Made by a program: the position numbers and the translations under genes
The notes under the pieces: model-generated
Database searches by the model: none
Told to the model about the DNA's origin: nothing
Seen by the model: the letters and a program-made list of their open reading frames with translations, nothing else
Source of the DNA: Desulfomicrobium apsheronum
Lineage (GTDB): Bacteria > Desulfobacterota > Desulfovibrionia > Desulfovibrionales > Desulfomicrobiaceae
Length of the DNA stretch: 64,000 bases
Reading direction: 5' to 3'
Assembly: GCF_900114115.1 (NCBI RefSeq)
Contig: NZ_FORX01000004.1
Span: 62,001 to 126,000, forward strand
Shown: positions 17,656 through 27,096 of the stretch, in pieces
Numbering within the stretch: position 1 is the stretch's first letter
How the letters are laid out: the number at the start of each line of letters is the position of its first letter

Positions 17656-19816
17656 ACCCGTCATTGCAACCATCGCCCTGGCCGGCAACCCCAATGCAGG
17701 CAAGACCACCCTTTTTAACTCCCTGACCGGCTCGCGGCAGCATGTCGGAAATTATCCGGGCATCACCGTGGAGAAGAAGGAAGGGTATGTCGACACCCCG
17801 CACGGCCTGACCCGCGTGGTGGACCTGCCCGGCACCTATTCCCTGACCGCCTATTCCCAGGAAGAGCTCGTGGCCCGGGATTTTCTCATCCACGAGCGGC
17901 CCCAGGGCGTCATAAACGTCCTCGACGCCACCAGCCTGGAGCGCAACCTGTACCTGACCGTGCAGTTCCTGGAGATCGGCATCCCCGTGACCGTGGCCCT
18001 GAACATGGTCGACGCCCTGGAAGCCAAGGGCATGCGCATCGACTCGGACCGTCTGGCCAGCCTCATGAACGTACCGGTCGTGCGCACCGTAGCGCGTTCC
18101 GACAAGGGTGTCCGCGAAGCCCTGGACGCGGCCATGAACCACCCGCAAAAAGCCTGGCAGCCGCTGCACATCTCCTACGGGCCGGACCTTGACCCCGTGC
18201 TCAAGGAAATGACGGACCTGATCGAAGCCCGGGATTTTCTGACCCAGACCTACCCCCCGCGCTGGTTGGCGCTCAAATTTCTGGAAAACGACCTGGTCGT
18301 GCGCCAGCTTTTCGAGGCCGATTCCGAGTTGCACCGGGACATGCGCGACATGGCCGACAATGTCGCCCGGCACTGCGAGAAGACGCTCAAGACCCAGCCT
18401 GAATTCATTGTCGCCGACTACCGCTACGGCTACATATCATCCATATTGCGCCAGGGCGTGCTGACCATCCAGCCCGACCTGCAGGGCCGCGCTGACCTGT
18501 CGGACAAGATCGACAGCGTCCTGACCCATCAACTGGCAGGGCCGATCATCATGCTCGGCATCCTCTACGGCCTCTTCAGCGTGACCTTCGCCATCGGCCA
18601 GGTGCCCATGGGCTGGGTCGAATCCTTTTTCGAATGGCTCTCCTCCCTGGCCATGCAGATGCCCCCGGGTCTGACCAGATCGCTGGTCGTGGACGGGATC
18701 ATCGCTGGTGTCGGCGGCGTGCTGGGTTTTGTCCCGCTCATCCTGATCATGTTCCTTGGCATCACTTTTCTCGAGGATTCCGGATACATGGCGCGCATGG
18801 CCTACATGCTGGACCGGGTCTTTCGCATCTTCGGGCTGCACGGCAGCTCGGTGGTGCCCTTCATCATCTCTGGAGGCATTCCCGGAGGCTGCGCCGTGCC
18901 CGGCGTCATGGCCGCGCGCACCCTGCGCAGCCCCAAGGAGAAGCTAGCCACGCTCCTGACCGCCCCCTTCATGGTCTGCGGCGCCAAGGTGCCCGTCTTC
19001 ATCCTGCTCGCGGCGGCCTTCTTTCCGGAACATGGAGCCCGGGTCATGTTCCTGATCACCCTAGTCGGCTGGGCCGCGGCCCTCGTGGTGGCCAAGATGC
19101 TGCGATCGTCCGTCATTCGCGGACCGTCCACGCCCTTTGTCATGGAACTTCCGCCCTACCGCATGCCCACGACCATGGGCATGATCCTGCACACCTGGGA
19201 GCGCGGCTGGCAGTATATCAAAAAGGCAGGAACGGTGATCCTGGCCATCTCGGTCCTGATCTGGGCCATGATGACCTTTCCGGCCCTCTCTCCGGAAGCG
19301 GCCGCACCCATCGAGTCCCAGATCCAGACCCTGGAGCGGCGTCTGGCTACGGAACCGATTGAGGAAATCCGTCTGGCACTGCAAAACGACATTTCGGAAC
19401 TGAACCTGCACATCAAGGAAGAGACCCTGGCCAACTCCCTGGCCGGACGCCTTGGACGCGCCATCGAGCCCGTCACGGCCTGGGCCGGGTTCGACTGGCG
19501 GACCAATATTGCCCTGGTGGGAGGAATCGCGGCCAAGGAGGTCATCGTCTCCACCCTGGCCACGGCCCACGCCCTGAGCGACGACGAGGCGCAGGCCTTC
19601 TCCGCGCGCATCGCCTCGGCTCCAAGCTGGAACACCAGTGTGGCGGTGAGCCTCATGATCTTCGTGCTGCTTTATTCCCCCTGCTTCGTGACCGTGGTCG
19701 CCATCGCCCGCGAGGCTTCGTGGGGCTGGGCCGTTTTCAGCGTCGTTTTCAACACGGGCTTTGCCTTTGTCCTGGCTGTGGCCACGTATCAGCTCGGCAT
19801 GAGGATGGGGTGGTAA
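17639..19816 (+). CDS. feoB: Ferrous iron transporter FeoB
   Basis: A 725-residue Fe2+ transporter with an N-terminal G domain: G1 GNPNAGKT (16-23), G2/switch NYPGITVEKKEG, G3 DLPGTYS (about 62), G4 NMVD (about 121). Next come a helical GDI-like domain and a polytopic membrane part with the Cys-containing gate segments SGGIPGGCAVPG and MVCGAKVPVF. It is the core of Feo uptake, the main ferrous iron route in anaerobes. It overlaps feoA upstream and shares one base with the second feoA downstream. Confidence 0.97.
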   Translation: MPNLSEPVIATIALAGNPNAGKTTLFNSLTGSRQHVGNYPGITVEKKEGYVDTPHGLTRVVDLPGTYSLTAYSQEELVARDFLIHERPQGVINVLDATSLERNLYLTVQFLEIGIPVTVALNMVDALEAKGMRIDSDRLASLMNVPVVRTVARSDKGVREALDAAMNHPQKAWQPLHISYGPDLDPVLKEMTDLIEARDFLTQTYPPRWLALKFLENDLVVRQLFEADSELHRDMRDMADNVARHCEKTLKTQPEFIVADYRYGYISSILRQGVLTIQPDLQGRADLSDKIDSVLTHQLAGPIIMLGILYGLFSVTFAIGQVPMGWVESFFEWLSSLAMQMPPGLTRSLVVDGIIAGVGGVLGFVPLILIMFLGITFLEDSGYMARMAYMLDRVFRIFGLHGSSVVPFIISGGIPGGCAVPGVMAARTLRSPKEKLATLLTAPFMVCGAKVPVFILLAAAFFPEHGARVMFLITLVGWAAALVVAKMLRSSVIRGPSTPFVMELPPYRMPTTMGMILHTWERGWQYIKKAGTVILAISVLIWAMMTFPALSPEAAAPIESQIQTLERRLATEPIEEIRLALQNDISELNLHIKEETLANSLAGRLGRAIEPVTAWAGFDWRTNIALVGGIAAKEVIVSTLATAHALSDDEAQAFSARIASAPSWNTSVAVSLMIFVLLYSPCFVTVVAIAREASWGWAVFSVVFNTGFAFVLAVATYQLGMRMGW

Positions 19817-20070
19817 TGTTTTTCTGCAAACTCAAAGACACGGCAAACGGGGTGCGCACCCTCTGCGACCTCAAGGACGGCGAAAAGGCGGTGGTCCGCT
19901 GCCTGGTCAAGTCACAGGGCTGCCACCTCAGCAAGCTCGCGGCCATGGGCATAACTCCGGGCACGCAGATCGAGATGATCTCCAACGCAAGCGGCCCCCT
20001 CATGGTGCTGGTCCGCTCATCGCGCCTGTGCCTGTGCCGCAGCCTGGGCAAGTCCATCGTGGTGGAATGA
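19816..20070 (+). CDS. Second FeoA-domain protein, Cys-rich
   Basis: An 84-residue FeoA-like SH3 domain (LSKLAAMGITPGTQIEMI, then GPLMVLVRSSR) that starts within the feoB stop codon (TAATG). It carries five cysteines (FFCK, TLCD, VRC, GCH, CLCRS), unlike the first FeoA, which has none. Two FeoA domains per FeoB is a common delta-proteobacterial arrangement. Its role is probably regulatory toward FeoB. Confidence 0.88.
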   Translation: MFFCKLKDTANGVRTLCDLKDGEKAVVRCLVKSQGCHLSKLAAMGITPGTQIEMISNASGPLMVLVRSSRLCLCRSLGKSIVVE

Positions 20071-20768
20071 AGATCTCCGTCGTCATTCCGGTCTACCGCG
20101 AAGAGGGCATCGTGGCCTTTCTGGAAGACCTCCTGCGACGGACACAGATCGAACGGACAAGCGACGAAGTCGAAATAACGGTCGTCGACGGCGCGCCCGA
20201 AGCCGACACCCTGGCCCGTATCGGCGACATGCCCGTATCACGGCTGTCCTCCCCGCCCGGCCGGGGAGCGCAGCTCAACCGAGGGGCTTTGGCCTCCGGG
20301 GGCGAAGTCCTGCTTTTCCTGCATGCCGACACCATCCTGCCCGAAAACGCCTTCAGCCTCATCCGCCAGACCCTGCACGACAAATCCGTCTCCGGCGGAG
20401 CCTTCAGCCTGAGCTATGTCCCCCGCACGCCAGGACTGTCCTTCATCACCGCGCTGGCCAACCTGCGCTCACGGCGCACTCGCGTGCCCTACGGAGATCA
20501 GGCCATCTTCGTGCGCCGCAGCGTTTTCGAGGAGCTGAACGGACTTTTGCCAATACCGATCATGGAAGACCTCGAATTCATGACCCGCCTGCGCAGACAC
20601 GGACACAATATCCGCATCCTGGCCATGCCGGTGCGCACCTCGGCCCGGCGTCAACTGCATGAGGGCATCCTGCGCTGCACCCTGCGCAACCTCTGCCTGC
20701 GCCTGCTCTACCACTGCGGAATTCCGCCACGAATCCTGGCCGGTCTGTACCGCAGGCACGGAGGTTAA
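20067..20768 (+). CDS. Family 2 glycosyltransferase (TIGR04283 type)
   Basis: A 233-residue GT-A glycosyltransferase. It starts with ISVVIPVYREE, has the nucleotide-sugar Asp region ITVVDGAPEADT, then GRGAQLNRGA and LLFLHADT (the DXD-like HAD), and ends with YGDQAIFVRR and MEDLEFMTRLRR. These match the TIGR04283 family (mftF-like, arsenosugar-linked). It overlaps the second feoA gene by 4 bases and is followed after 3 bases by a TIGR04282-type gene, so all lie in one transcript with feo. Confidence 0.85.
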   Translation: MKISVVIPVYREEGIVAFLEDLLRRTQIERTSDEVEITVVDGAPEADTLARIGDMPVSRLSSPPGRGAQLNRGALASGGEVLLFLHADTILPENAFSLIRQTLHDKSVSGGAFSLSYVPRTPGLSFITALANLRSRRTRVPYGDQAIFVRRSVFEELNGLLPIPIMEDLEFMTRLRRHGHNIRILAMPVRTSARRQLHEGILRCTLRNLCLRLLYHCGIPPRILAGLYRRHGG

Positions 20769-20771
20769 GCC

Positions 20772-21434
20772 GTGCGCGTACTCGTCTTCACCAAATATCC
20801 GCAGCCAGGCCGGGTCAAGACCAGGCTGGCCCGGACAGTGGGGGCACAGCTTGCCGCGAGCCTGCAGGAAGCGTTCATCCACGATGAACTGCACATGCTG
20901 GCCGAGCTTGGCGCAAGCGTGACCCTGTGCTGCGACCCTTTTCGCCCCCTGGCCGACTACGAGCGCCTGTTCGGCCCGAATTTGCGCTACATGGCGCAAC
21001 AGGGCGCGGATCTTGGGGAGCGCATGCTCCACGCCCTGCACGCGGCTCTGCTGGAAAGCGACGGCGCGGTGCTCATTGGAAGCGACCTGCCCGATCTTCC
21101 GGCATCGCACCTGACAGAGGCCTTCGCAGCCCTGAAGAGCACGCAGGTTTGCCTTGGTCCGGCCACCGACGGAGGATTCTACCTTCTCGGCCTGCGAGAG
21201 CCTCTGCCTTCCGGCATTTTCGAGGGAGTGAACTGGAGCAGTGAACTGGTCCTGAAGCGAACCCTGGACAACTGCCGCGCCAAAGGTCTGACCCACCATC
21301 TCCTGCCGCCCTGGCCGGACGTGGACACCGCCCACGATCTGGCCGCCTATGCCGCCCGCAACCGAAACAAAGAGACCCGCTCCATGGACCTCATCCGCAG
21401 CCTGGGATTGCCGGAGGAAGCATGGAAGACCTGA
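20772..21434 (+). CDS. TIGR04282-family (DUF2064) nucleotidyl/glycosyltransferase-like protein
   Basis: A 220-residue GT-A-fold protein. The N-terminal VLVFTKYPQPGRVKTRLA is the nucleotide-binding signature shared with MobA-like transferases. The segments LIGSDLPDLP and GPATDGGFYLLGL are diagnostic for TIGR04282, the usual partner of TIGR04283. The start is GTG 20772, 3 bases after the previous stop. The pair is thought to build an unusual glycoconjugate (arsenosugar in some annotations), but the product here is unknown. Confidence 0.85.
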   Translation: MRVLVFTKYPQPGRVKTRLARTVGAQLAASLQEAFIHDELHMLAELGASVTLCCDPFRPLADYERLFGPNLRYMAQQGADLGERMLHALHAALLESDGAVLIGSDLPDLPASHLTEAFAALKSTQVCLGPATDGGFYLLGLREPLPSGIFEGVNWSSELVLKRTLDNCRAKGLTHHLLPPWPDVDTAHDLAAYAARNRNKETRSMDLIRSLGLPEEAWKT

Positions 21435-22378
21435 TCCGCTCCTTTCTTGTCGATCACGACTGGGTGCAGGATGCGCCGAAAGTCAGCTTCCTGGCCGCCG
21501 GCGAGTACAATCAGAATTTTCTGGTGCAAAGCGGAGACACGCGCCTCGTCTTTCGCATCAATCGTGGCAGCCAGCTCGGTCTTGCCGATCAAATCGGATA
21601 TGAATTCAAGGTTTTGCAGTACATCGAGCCCTCCGGAGTGACACCGCGCCCCCTGCGTGTGCATCCGGATCCCCGTCCTTTCGGGGGCGGCGTCATGCTC
21701 ATGCAGCATCTGCCCGGAGAAGCACTGGTCTACGAACGCGACCTCGCGCGCGCGGCGAACATCTTCGCCCGCATCCACGCCCTGCCGCCCTGCCCGGATT
21801 TGCTGATCCAGGAGGACCCCATCGCGGCCATCGCCTCGGAGAGCCTGGCGCTCATAAACCGCTATCCTGATCACGCCCTGACCAAGCAGCGCGGCAAACT
21901 GCTTGACTATCACCAGCACATCGTACGCCTGGGCGAGGACAACCGCGCCCTCTTCGCGGCCGATCGTCTTTGCGTGGTCAACACGGAAGTCAACTCCGGG
22001 AATTTCCTGATCTCCCCGGGGAGTGCGTATCTGGTGGACTGGGAAAAGGCCGTGATCTCCAGTCGCCACCAGGATCTGGGCCATTTTCTGTCGCCCACGA
22101 CCACCCTGTGGAAAACCGAGACGATCCTCACCCAGGAACAGAAGGACAAGTTCCTGAAAGCCTATCACCGCCATCTGACTGATCCTCCGGCCCTCGAAGA
22201 ACTCATGCGCCTCGGCCGGATCATGGAGCAGGTCATCATCCTGCGCGGCCTGTCCTGGTGCTTCATGGCGCACCACGAGTACACTCATGCCGCCAAGCCC
22301 CTGACCGATGCCCTGACCCGAAGAAAAATCGAGCTCTACATGCGCGACCTCGATCGAATCATCGCTTCCGCTCCTTGA
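21422..22378 (+). CDS. Aminoglycoside/choline-kinase-like protein with altered catalytic loop
   Basis: A 318-residue APH-fold protein. A glycine-rich start (LAAGEYNQNFLV), Lys/Arg strand (RLVFRINRG) and hinge (MLMQHLPGEAL) precede the catalytic loop. Kinases of this fold read HGDLHPGN there; this protein has NTEVNSGN, replacing the general-base Asp by Glu and the His by Asn. The Mg-binding VDWEKA is intact. It may still phosphorylate a small molecule or may bind without catalysis. It overlaps the preceding gene by 13 bases, so it belongs to the same pathway as the two sugar transferases. Confidence 0.78.
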   Translation: MEDLIRSFLVDHDWVQDAPKVSFLAAGEYNQNFLVQSGDTRLVFRINRGSQLGLADQIGYEFKVLQYIEPSGVTPRPLRVHPDPRPFGGGVMLMQHLPGEALVYERDLARAANIFARIHALPPCPDLLIQEDPIAAIASESLALINRYPDHALTKQRGKLLDYHQHIVRLGEDNRALFAADRLCVVNTEVNSGNFLISPGSAYLVDWEKAVISSRHQDLGHFLSPTTTLWKTETILTQEQKDKFLKAYHRHLTDPPALEELMRLGRIMEQVIILRGLSWCFMAHHEYTHAAKPLTDALTRRKIELYMRDLDRIIASAP

Positions 22379-22503
22379 GCCGATCCTGTACGCTCGGCCG
22401 CTGTATGACGAACATCTTGTCATCAGACCGACTTTGACGCATTGTCCTACACCGGTGCCAAAGCCGCCTCGATTTTCTCCATGAACATGCAAAGGATGCC
22501 TTC

Positions 22504-22845
22504 ATGTCCCGCGATTCCTTCAAAACCGTCTACTCCACGGAAAAACCGACATGCCGCAAATGCGGACGTGTGGACTGCGTCTGCGGCCAGACCCGGCCTC
22601 CGGCCCAGGGTCCGGTACGGGTCGGCCGGGAAACAAAAGGCCGCAAGGGCGCGGGAGTCACGGTCGTGACCGGACTTACCCTGCCTGAAACAGAGCTCAA
22701 GGCGCTGCTGTCGGACTGCAAGAAGCGCCTGGGCTGCGGCGGCACTCTGCGGAACGGAGTCCTGGAATTCCAGGGAGAGCACCGCGACACCCTGCTGGCC
22801 TTTTTGAAAGATCGCGGCATCGCCGCCAAGAAGTCGGGGAGCTGA
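22504..22845 (+). CDS. YciH/SUI1-family translation factor
   Basis: A 113-residue protein with an N-terminal zinc-ribbon-like CRKCGRVDCVC (about 17-27), a basic linker, and a C-terminal SUI1 domain (GVTVVTGLTLPETELKALL, KKRLGCGGTL, LEFQGEHRD). It is related to eIF1 and E. coli YciH, which influences start-site fidelity. The stop overlaps the next gene's ATG (TGATG), coupling it to a histidine kinase, an odd pairing. Confidence 0.9.
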   Translation: MSRDSFKTVYSTEKPTCRKCGRVDCVCGQTRPPAQGPVRVGRETKGRKGAGVTVVTGLTLPETELKALLSDCKKRLGCGGTLRNGVLEFQGEHRDTLLAFLKDRGIAAKKSGS

Positions 22846-25800
22846 TGACGGCAAGCATCTCCCTGCAACGTCAACTCGACCACCTGAACCGCGCCCAGCG
22901 TCACGCCTCCATCGGCTCCTTCGAGCATGACATGGATACCGGCGCGACCTTCTGGTCCGATGAACAGTACCGCCTGCTCGGATTCAATCCGGGCACGGTG
23001 ACCCCATCCCTGGACAAGTTCCTTCACCTCCTCGAATCCGGCAGCCGGGCACGCTTCCTGCGCAGGGTAAGCGTCTGTTTCGCCACAAGACGCGAACTGC
23101 GCACCGAACTGCGCTACACCCCGCAAAACGGCTCCCCGCGCTTAGCCCAGATCCGCGCCGAATTCGAACCCGACGCAAGCGGTCAGCTGCGCATCATCCG
23201 GGGCACCTTTCAGGACGTGACCGCGCGCAGAGCTGTGCAGTCCGCGCTACGCCAGAGCGAGTCGCGCTACCGGACCATTTTTGAAAATGCCCTGGAAGGA
23301 ATTTACCAGACCACACCCGAAGGCACATTCCTGAGCGCCAACGCCTCCATGGCCAAAATCCTGTGCTACGACGACCCCGACGACTTGATGGCAGGCATAC
23401 AGGACATCGGCCGCGATCTCTACGCCGACCCCGCCGACCGCAGACGCTATATGGAGCTTCTGGAAGAGCATGTCCGGGTCATGGGCTTCGAGACGCAGGT
23501 GCGGCGCAAGGACGGCAGCCTGATCTGGGTGACCCTCAACTCCACCTTGATCCGGGATGCAGGCACCGGTCGGCCCTGTCTGATCGGAACCATGGAAGAC
23601 ATCAGTACACGCAAGCGCTACGAACTGTCGCTGATCGAATCGGACCAGCGCTTTCGCAACCTGCTACAACAGATAAGCTGCATCGCCGTGTCCCTCGACA
23701 ATCAAAACCGGATCATCTTCTCCAATCCCTTTCTGCAGCAGCTGACCGGGTGGAACGCGGCGGAACTTGGCGGCCGCGACTGGTTCGAGGTCTTCATCCC
23801 CCCGGACCAACGCGAAGCCATGGCCAGAGTCCTCACGGACACGCAAGAACCGGAAAGCATGGACGCGGAAATCCTGACCCGCCTGGGAGCGCGCCGCCTC
23901 ATACGCTGGAACACCGTGCCCGACATCAACGTGCAGGGCGAAACCACGGGCGTGACCTGCATGGGCGTGGACATCACCGCGATCAAAATGGCCCGGGACA
24001 CCCTGAGCAAAAGCGCGCTGCTGCACTCCATGCGGCTGCGCATCGACGATGCGGCCCATTCGACCTCGGATTTTGCCAGCCTCATGCGTACCGTGCACCA
24101 GATCCTGGGCGAAACCATCGACGCCAAGAACCTGATCACCGCCCTCATCAACACGGACAAGAATTCGCTGGAATTTCCCTACTGGGTGGATGAAATGACC
24201 GATGTCAGCGAAGCGGCCCCGCGCATCGACGATCTGAACGATCCGGAGAACCGTCGCCTGACCCTGGAGCTCTTGCGCGGCAACGTCCCCAACATACTGA
24301 GCGCAGCCGACATGACTGCTCTGACCAGAACCGGACAAATCCGGCTGGTGGGCGTGATTCCCCAGAGCTGGATGGGCGTCCCGCTCAAAGTGCGCGGCAA
24401 GGGCATCGGCGCCCTCATCGTGCAGAACTACACGACCCCGACGCAGTACACCCGGGACGACCTGGACATCCTGCTCGAAGTCTCGGAGCAGATCGCCCTG
24501 GCCATCGAACGCCAGCGCCATGACGAACTCTCCCAGACTGCCGAGGAAATTTTTCACGACATCCCATCTGGTCTTTTCATCTACAAATGCATCGAACCGG
24601 GCCAGTTGATCCTTGAAACCGCCAACCCGGCCGCCCTGCGTCTCATCCACAAGCGCCTCGAAGAGGCCAGGGGCATGCTCTTCACGGACATCTGGCCGCG
24701 CGGCACCCTGCTTGAGAGATACCTGCACTGCCTGCGCACGAAAGAGCATTTCGACAAGGAAGCGCATCTCTACGAAGACGACCGCATCCGAGGCTATTTC
24801 CGCATCCACGCCTTTGCCCTGCCCGGAGAAAAGCTGGCCGTGGCCTTCGAGGACGTCACCGAACGCGAGCTTGTCCAGCAGGCCCTCATCCGAGCCAAGG
24901 AGGCCGCCGAATCGGCCAACCGGGCCAAGAGCGAGTTCCTGGCCAACATCAGCCACGAGGTGCGCACGCCCCTGAACGGGATCATGGGCATGCTGCAACT
25001 GGCCATGCAGTCCGAGGCATCACCGGAACTTGCCGAGTACATGCACACGGCCCTGGCATCGTCCCGCAACCTTTTACGGGTCCTGAACGACGTGCTCGAC
25101 TTCACCAAGGTGGATGCGGGAAAAATGGAACTTCTGGAGCGGGAATTCGATCTGGATGAGCTGCTGAGCCAGGCCGTGAACTTTTTCAAGGCCTTGGCCC
25201 TGGACAAGAAAATCAGCCTCGTGCTTTCGACTCCGCCAAATCTGGGAAGGTTTGTCGGTGATGAAGGACGCCTGCGCCAAATCCTCTTCAACCTGATGGG
25301 CAACGCCCTCAAGTTCACGGACGCTGGCAGCGTGACCCTTGAAGCCTGGCCCGTGGGCGAGCGTGCCGGAAAGACGCGCATCCTGTTCACCGTGCAGGAC
25401 AAAGGGATCGGCATCCCGATGGACAAGCTGGATTATGTCTTCGAATCCTTCACCCAGGTCGACGGAACCTATTCGCGACGCTATCAGGGAACGGGGCTCG
25501 GCCTGCCCATCGTCAAGCGTCTGGTGACGCTCATGGGCGGCAACATCTCGGTGGAGAGCATGGAAGGCGAGGGCACGACCATCCTCTTCGTCCTCCCCCT
25601 GTGGGCGGCACCGCCGCTGAAGGCACATGTACCGGCGCGGCCAAAGCCCATCAACACCGATGTCGGCCCGCTTGGCATTCTGCTGGTGGAAGACGACATG
25701 GTGAACATGACCATGGCCAAACGCATGCTCGAAAAACTGGGACACAGCGTCATCTGCGCCCGCAACGGCCTGGAAGCCCTGGACTGCCTGCATGCCCCTG

Positions 25801-26039
25801 GCGTGGACGTGGTGCTCATGGACATCCAGATGCCGGAAATGGACGGAATCGAGGCCACGGAAATCATCCGAAACAACCCTCGCTTCATCCACTGCGCCCA
25901 GATCCCCATCATCGCCCTGACCGCCCATGCCATGGGCGGTGACGAGGAAAAATTCCTGTCACGCGGCATGAACGCCTACCTGTCCAAACCTTTCGACCAC
26001 ATCCGCCTGTTGGAACTGCTGCATCGCTTTTTCGGCTGA
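22845..26039 (+). CDS. Hybrid sensor histidine kinase (PAS-PAS-PAS-GAF-PAS-HisKA-HATPase-REC)
   Basis: A 1064-residue cytoplasmic hybrid kinase. PAS-like sensors lie at about 1-130, 137-255 and 265-385, a GAF domain at about 395-560, and a fourth PAS at 565-690. HisKA follows with the H-box FLANISHEVRTPLNG (His near 703), then HATPase with GTGLGLPIVKRLV and a C-terminal receiver with phospho-acceptor Asp in LMDIQMPEMDG (near 991). No membrane segment is visible, so it senses an internal signal. Signal and output are unknown. It is translationally coupled to the YciH gene. Confidence 0.93.
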   Translation: MTASISLQRQLDHLNRAQRHASIGSFEHDMDTGATFWSDEQYRLLGFNPGTVTPSLDKFLHLLESGSRARFLRRVSVCFATRRELRTELRYTPQNGSPRLAQIRAEFEPDASGQLRIIRGTFQDVTARRAVQSALRQSESRYRTIFENALEGIYQTTPEGTFLSANASMAKILCYDDPDDLMAGIQDIGRDLYADPADRRRYMELLEEHVRVMGFETQVRRKDGSLIWVTLNSTLIRDAGTGRPCLIGTMEDISTRKRYELSLIESDQRFRNLLQQISCIAVSLDNQNRIIFSNPFLQQLTGWNAAELGGRDWFEVFIPPDQREAMARVLTDTQEPESMDAEILTRLGARRLIRWNTVPDINVQGETTGVTCMGVDITAIKMARDTLSKSALLHSMRLRIDDAAHSTSDFASLMRTVHQILGETIDAKNLITALINTDKNSLEFPYWVDEMTDVSEAAPRIDDLNDPENRRLTLELLRGNVPNILSAADMTALTRTGQIRLVGVIPQSWMGVPLKVRGKGIGALIVQNYTTPTQYTRDDLDILLEVSEQIALAIERQRHDELSQTAEEIFHDIPSGLFIYKCIEPGQLILETANPAALRLIHKRLEEARGMLFTDIWPRGTLLERYLHCLRTKEHFDKEAHLYEDDRIRGYFRIHAFALPGEKLAVAFEDVTERELVQQALIRAKEAAESANRAKSEFLANISHEVRTPLNGIMGMLQLAMQSEASPELAEYMHTALASSRNLLRVLNDVLDFTKVDAGKMELLEREFDLDELLSQAVNFFKALALDKKISLVLSTPPNLGRFVGDEGRLRQILFNLMGNALKFTDAGSVTLEAWPVGERAGKTRILFTVQDKGIGIPMDKLDYVFESFTQVDGTYSRRYQGTGLGLPIVKRLVTLMGGNISVESMEGEGTTILFVLPLWAAPPLKAHVPARPKPINTDVGPLGILLVEDDMVNMTMAKRMLEKLGHSVICARNGLEALDCLHAPGVDVVLMDIQMPEMDGIEATEIIRNNPRFIHCAQIPIIALTAHAMGGDEEKFLSRGMNAYLSKPFDHIRLLELLHRFFG

Positions 26040-26054
26040 TCGATGGTGCGCACC

Positions 26055-26086
26055 AAAAAAAACCTCCGCAGGAAATCCCGCGGAGG
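26055..26086 (-). terminator. Intrinsic terminator of greA
   Basis: CCTCCGC (26063-26069) pairs with GCGGAGG (26080-26086). On the minus strand the stem is followed by eight T residues. Confidence 0.9.
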
Positions 26087-26111
26087 CCGTTCATTGCAGT
26101 ACCCGTAAAGG

Positions 26112-26600
26112 CTATTTCAGGCCGGCCGTGCCATTGAAGCTGACGGTGATCACCTCGTAGTCCACACGTCCTTTCGGAACCTGAACCGAGATTTCATCGC
26201 CTTCCTGCTTGCCAAGCAAGGCGCGCCCCACCGGAGACTCGATGGAGATGGTGCCCTTGGTGTGATCGGCCTCGTCGGGGCCGAGCAGGGTGTAGGTCTT
26301 GCGCTCTTCGGTCTCCATGTCCTCGACGGTCACCGTGGCACCGAATACCGCGCGGTCGCTCTGCAACGTATCGATGTCGATGACTTCAAAACGAATCATC
26401 CGCGATTCGATGTGGCTGATCCGGGCCTCCAGCATGCCCTGGCGTTCACGCGCGGCGTCGTATCCCGCGTTCTCGCGCAGGTCGCCCTCTTCCCGGGCTT
26501 CCTTGATGGCCTGAATAATGGCCGGACGCTCTTTCTTGAGGGCGTCCAGTTCCTTTTCCAAACGCTTGAAGCCTTCTACTGAAATGGGAATCCTGTTCAT
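26112..26600 (-). CDS. greA: Transcript cleavage factor GreA
   Basis: A 162-residue GreA that rescues backtracked RNA polymerase. The N-terminal coiled coil (about 8-75) carries the acidic tip in EEGDLRENAGYDAA, and the C-terminal FKBP-like domain has ISIESPVGRALLGKQEGD. Three successive ATG codons occur at 26606-26600; AAAGG abuts the first and is 6 bases from the third, so 26600 is preferred. It is monocistronic between a terminator for ilvN upstream and its own terminator. Confidence 0.95.
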   Translation of the reverse strand: MNRIPISVEGFKRLEKELDALKKERPAIIQAIKEAREEGDLRENAGYDAARERQGMLEARISHIESRMIRFEVIDIDTLQSDRAVFGATVTVEDMETEERKTYTLLGPDEADHTKGTISIESPVGRALLGKQEGDEISVQVPKGRVDYEVITVSFNGTAGLK

Positions 26601-26637
26601 CATCATCCTTTGTGTGCAAAAATCGCATTAAGCCAAT

Positions 26638-26685
26638 AAAAAAAAAAGATGCTTTGCCCACCAATTGGCTTGTGGCGGGCAAAGC
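26638..26685 (-). terminator. Intrinsic terminator of ilvBN
   Basis: GCTTTGCCC (26651-26659) pairs with GGGCAAAGC (26677-26685), extended by CCA/TGG after one mismatch. On the minus strand a long T tract follows (26650 down to 26638, interrupted once). Confidence 0.85.
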
Positions 26686-26805
26686 GAGAGCAACATTTTC
26701 AAAAGCAAACCAAGAACCTGACTAGTGCATCCACGGTTGCGGGTCAAGGGGCTTGGCAAACCATTCCGACATCGCGACCCGGCAAGGAGCCGGAGGGACG
26801 GATTT

Positions 26806-27096
26806 TCATTCCCTCATGACCTGGCCGAGCTGGGCAAAGGTCTCCTCGGCAGCGGGCCGCAGCCGCACATCGTGCACATCCTGCAACTTGCGCATCTGTC
26901 GGATCATCTGCTCCAGACGGTCATCCTCGTTGACCAGAAGCCAGATGCGGCTCTCCTCGCCGCCGTCCGTGGGCAGGCAGAGAATGGCTTCGACGTTGAA
27001 CGCGCGGCGGGAAAAAAGACCGCAGACATGGGACATGACCCCGGGATGGTTCTTGACCAACACATCGAGGACGGTGCGTGACGTGTTGCTATGCAT
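26806..27096 (-). CDS. ilvN: Acetolactate synthase small (regulatory) subunit
   Basis: A 96-residue ACT-domain subunit ([30 protein letters not shown] in parts) that gives AHAS its valine feedback control. It is of the short IlvN type, about 90-100 residues, rather than the longer IlvH. ATG 27096 overlaps the end of ilvB by 8 bases and uses GGAGGTGA inside ilvB. Frames extending further upstream are antisense-free but lie within ilvB and have no site. Confidence 0.92.
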   Translation of the reverse strand: MHSNTSRTVLDVLVKNHPGVMSHVCGLFSRRAFNVEAILCLPTDGGEESRIWLLVNEDDRLEQMIRQMRKLQDVHDVRLRPAAEETFAQLGQVMRE

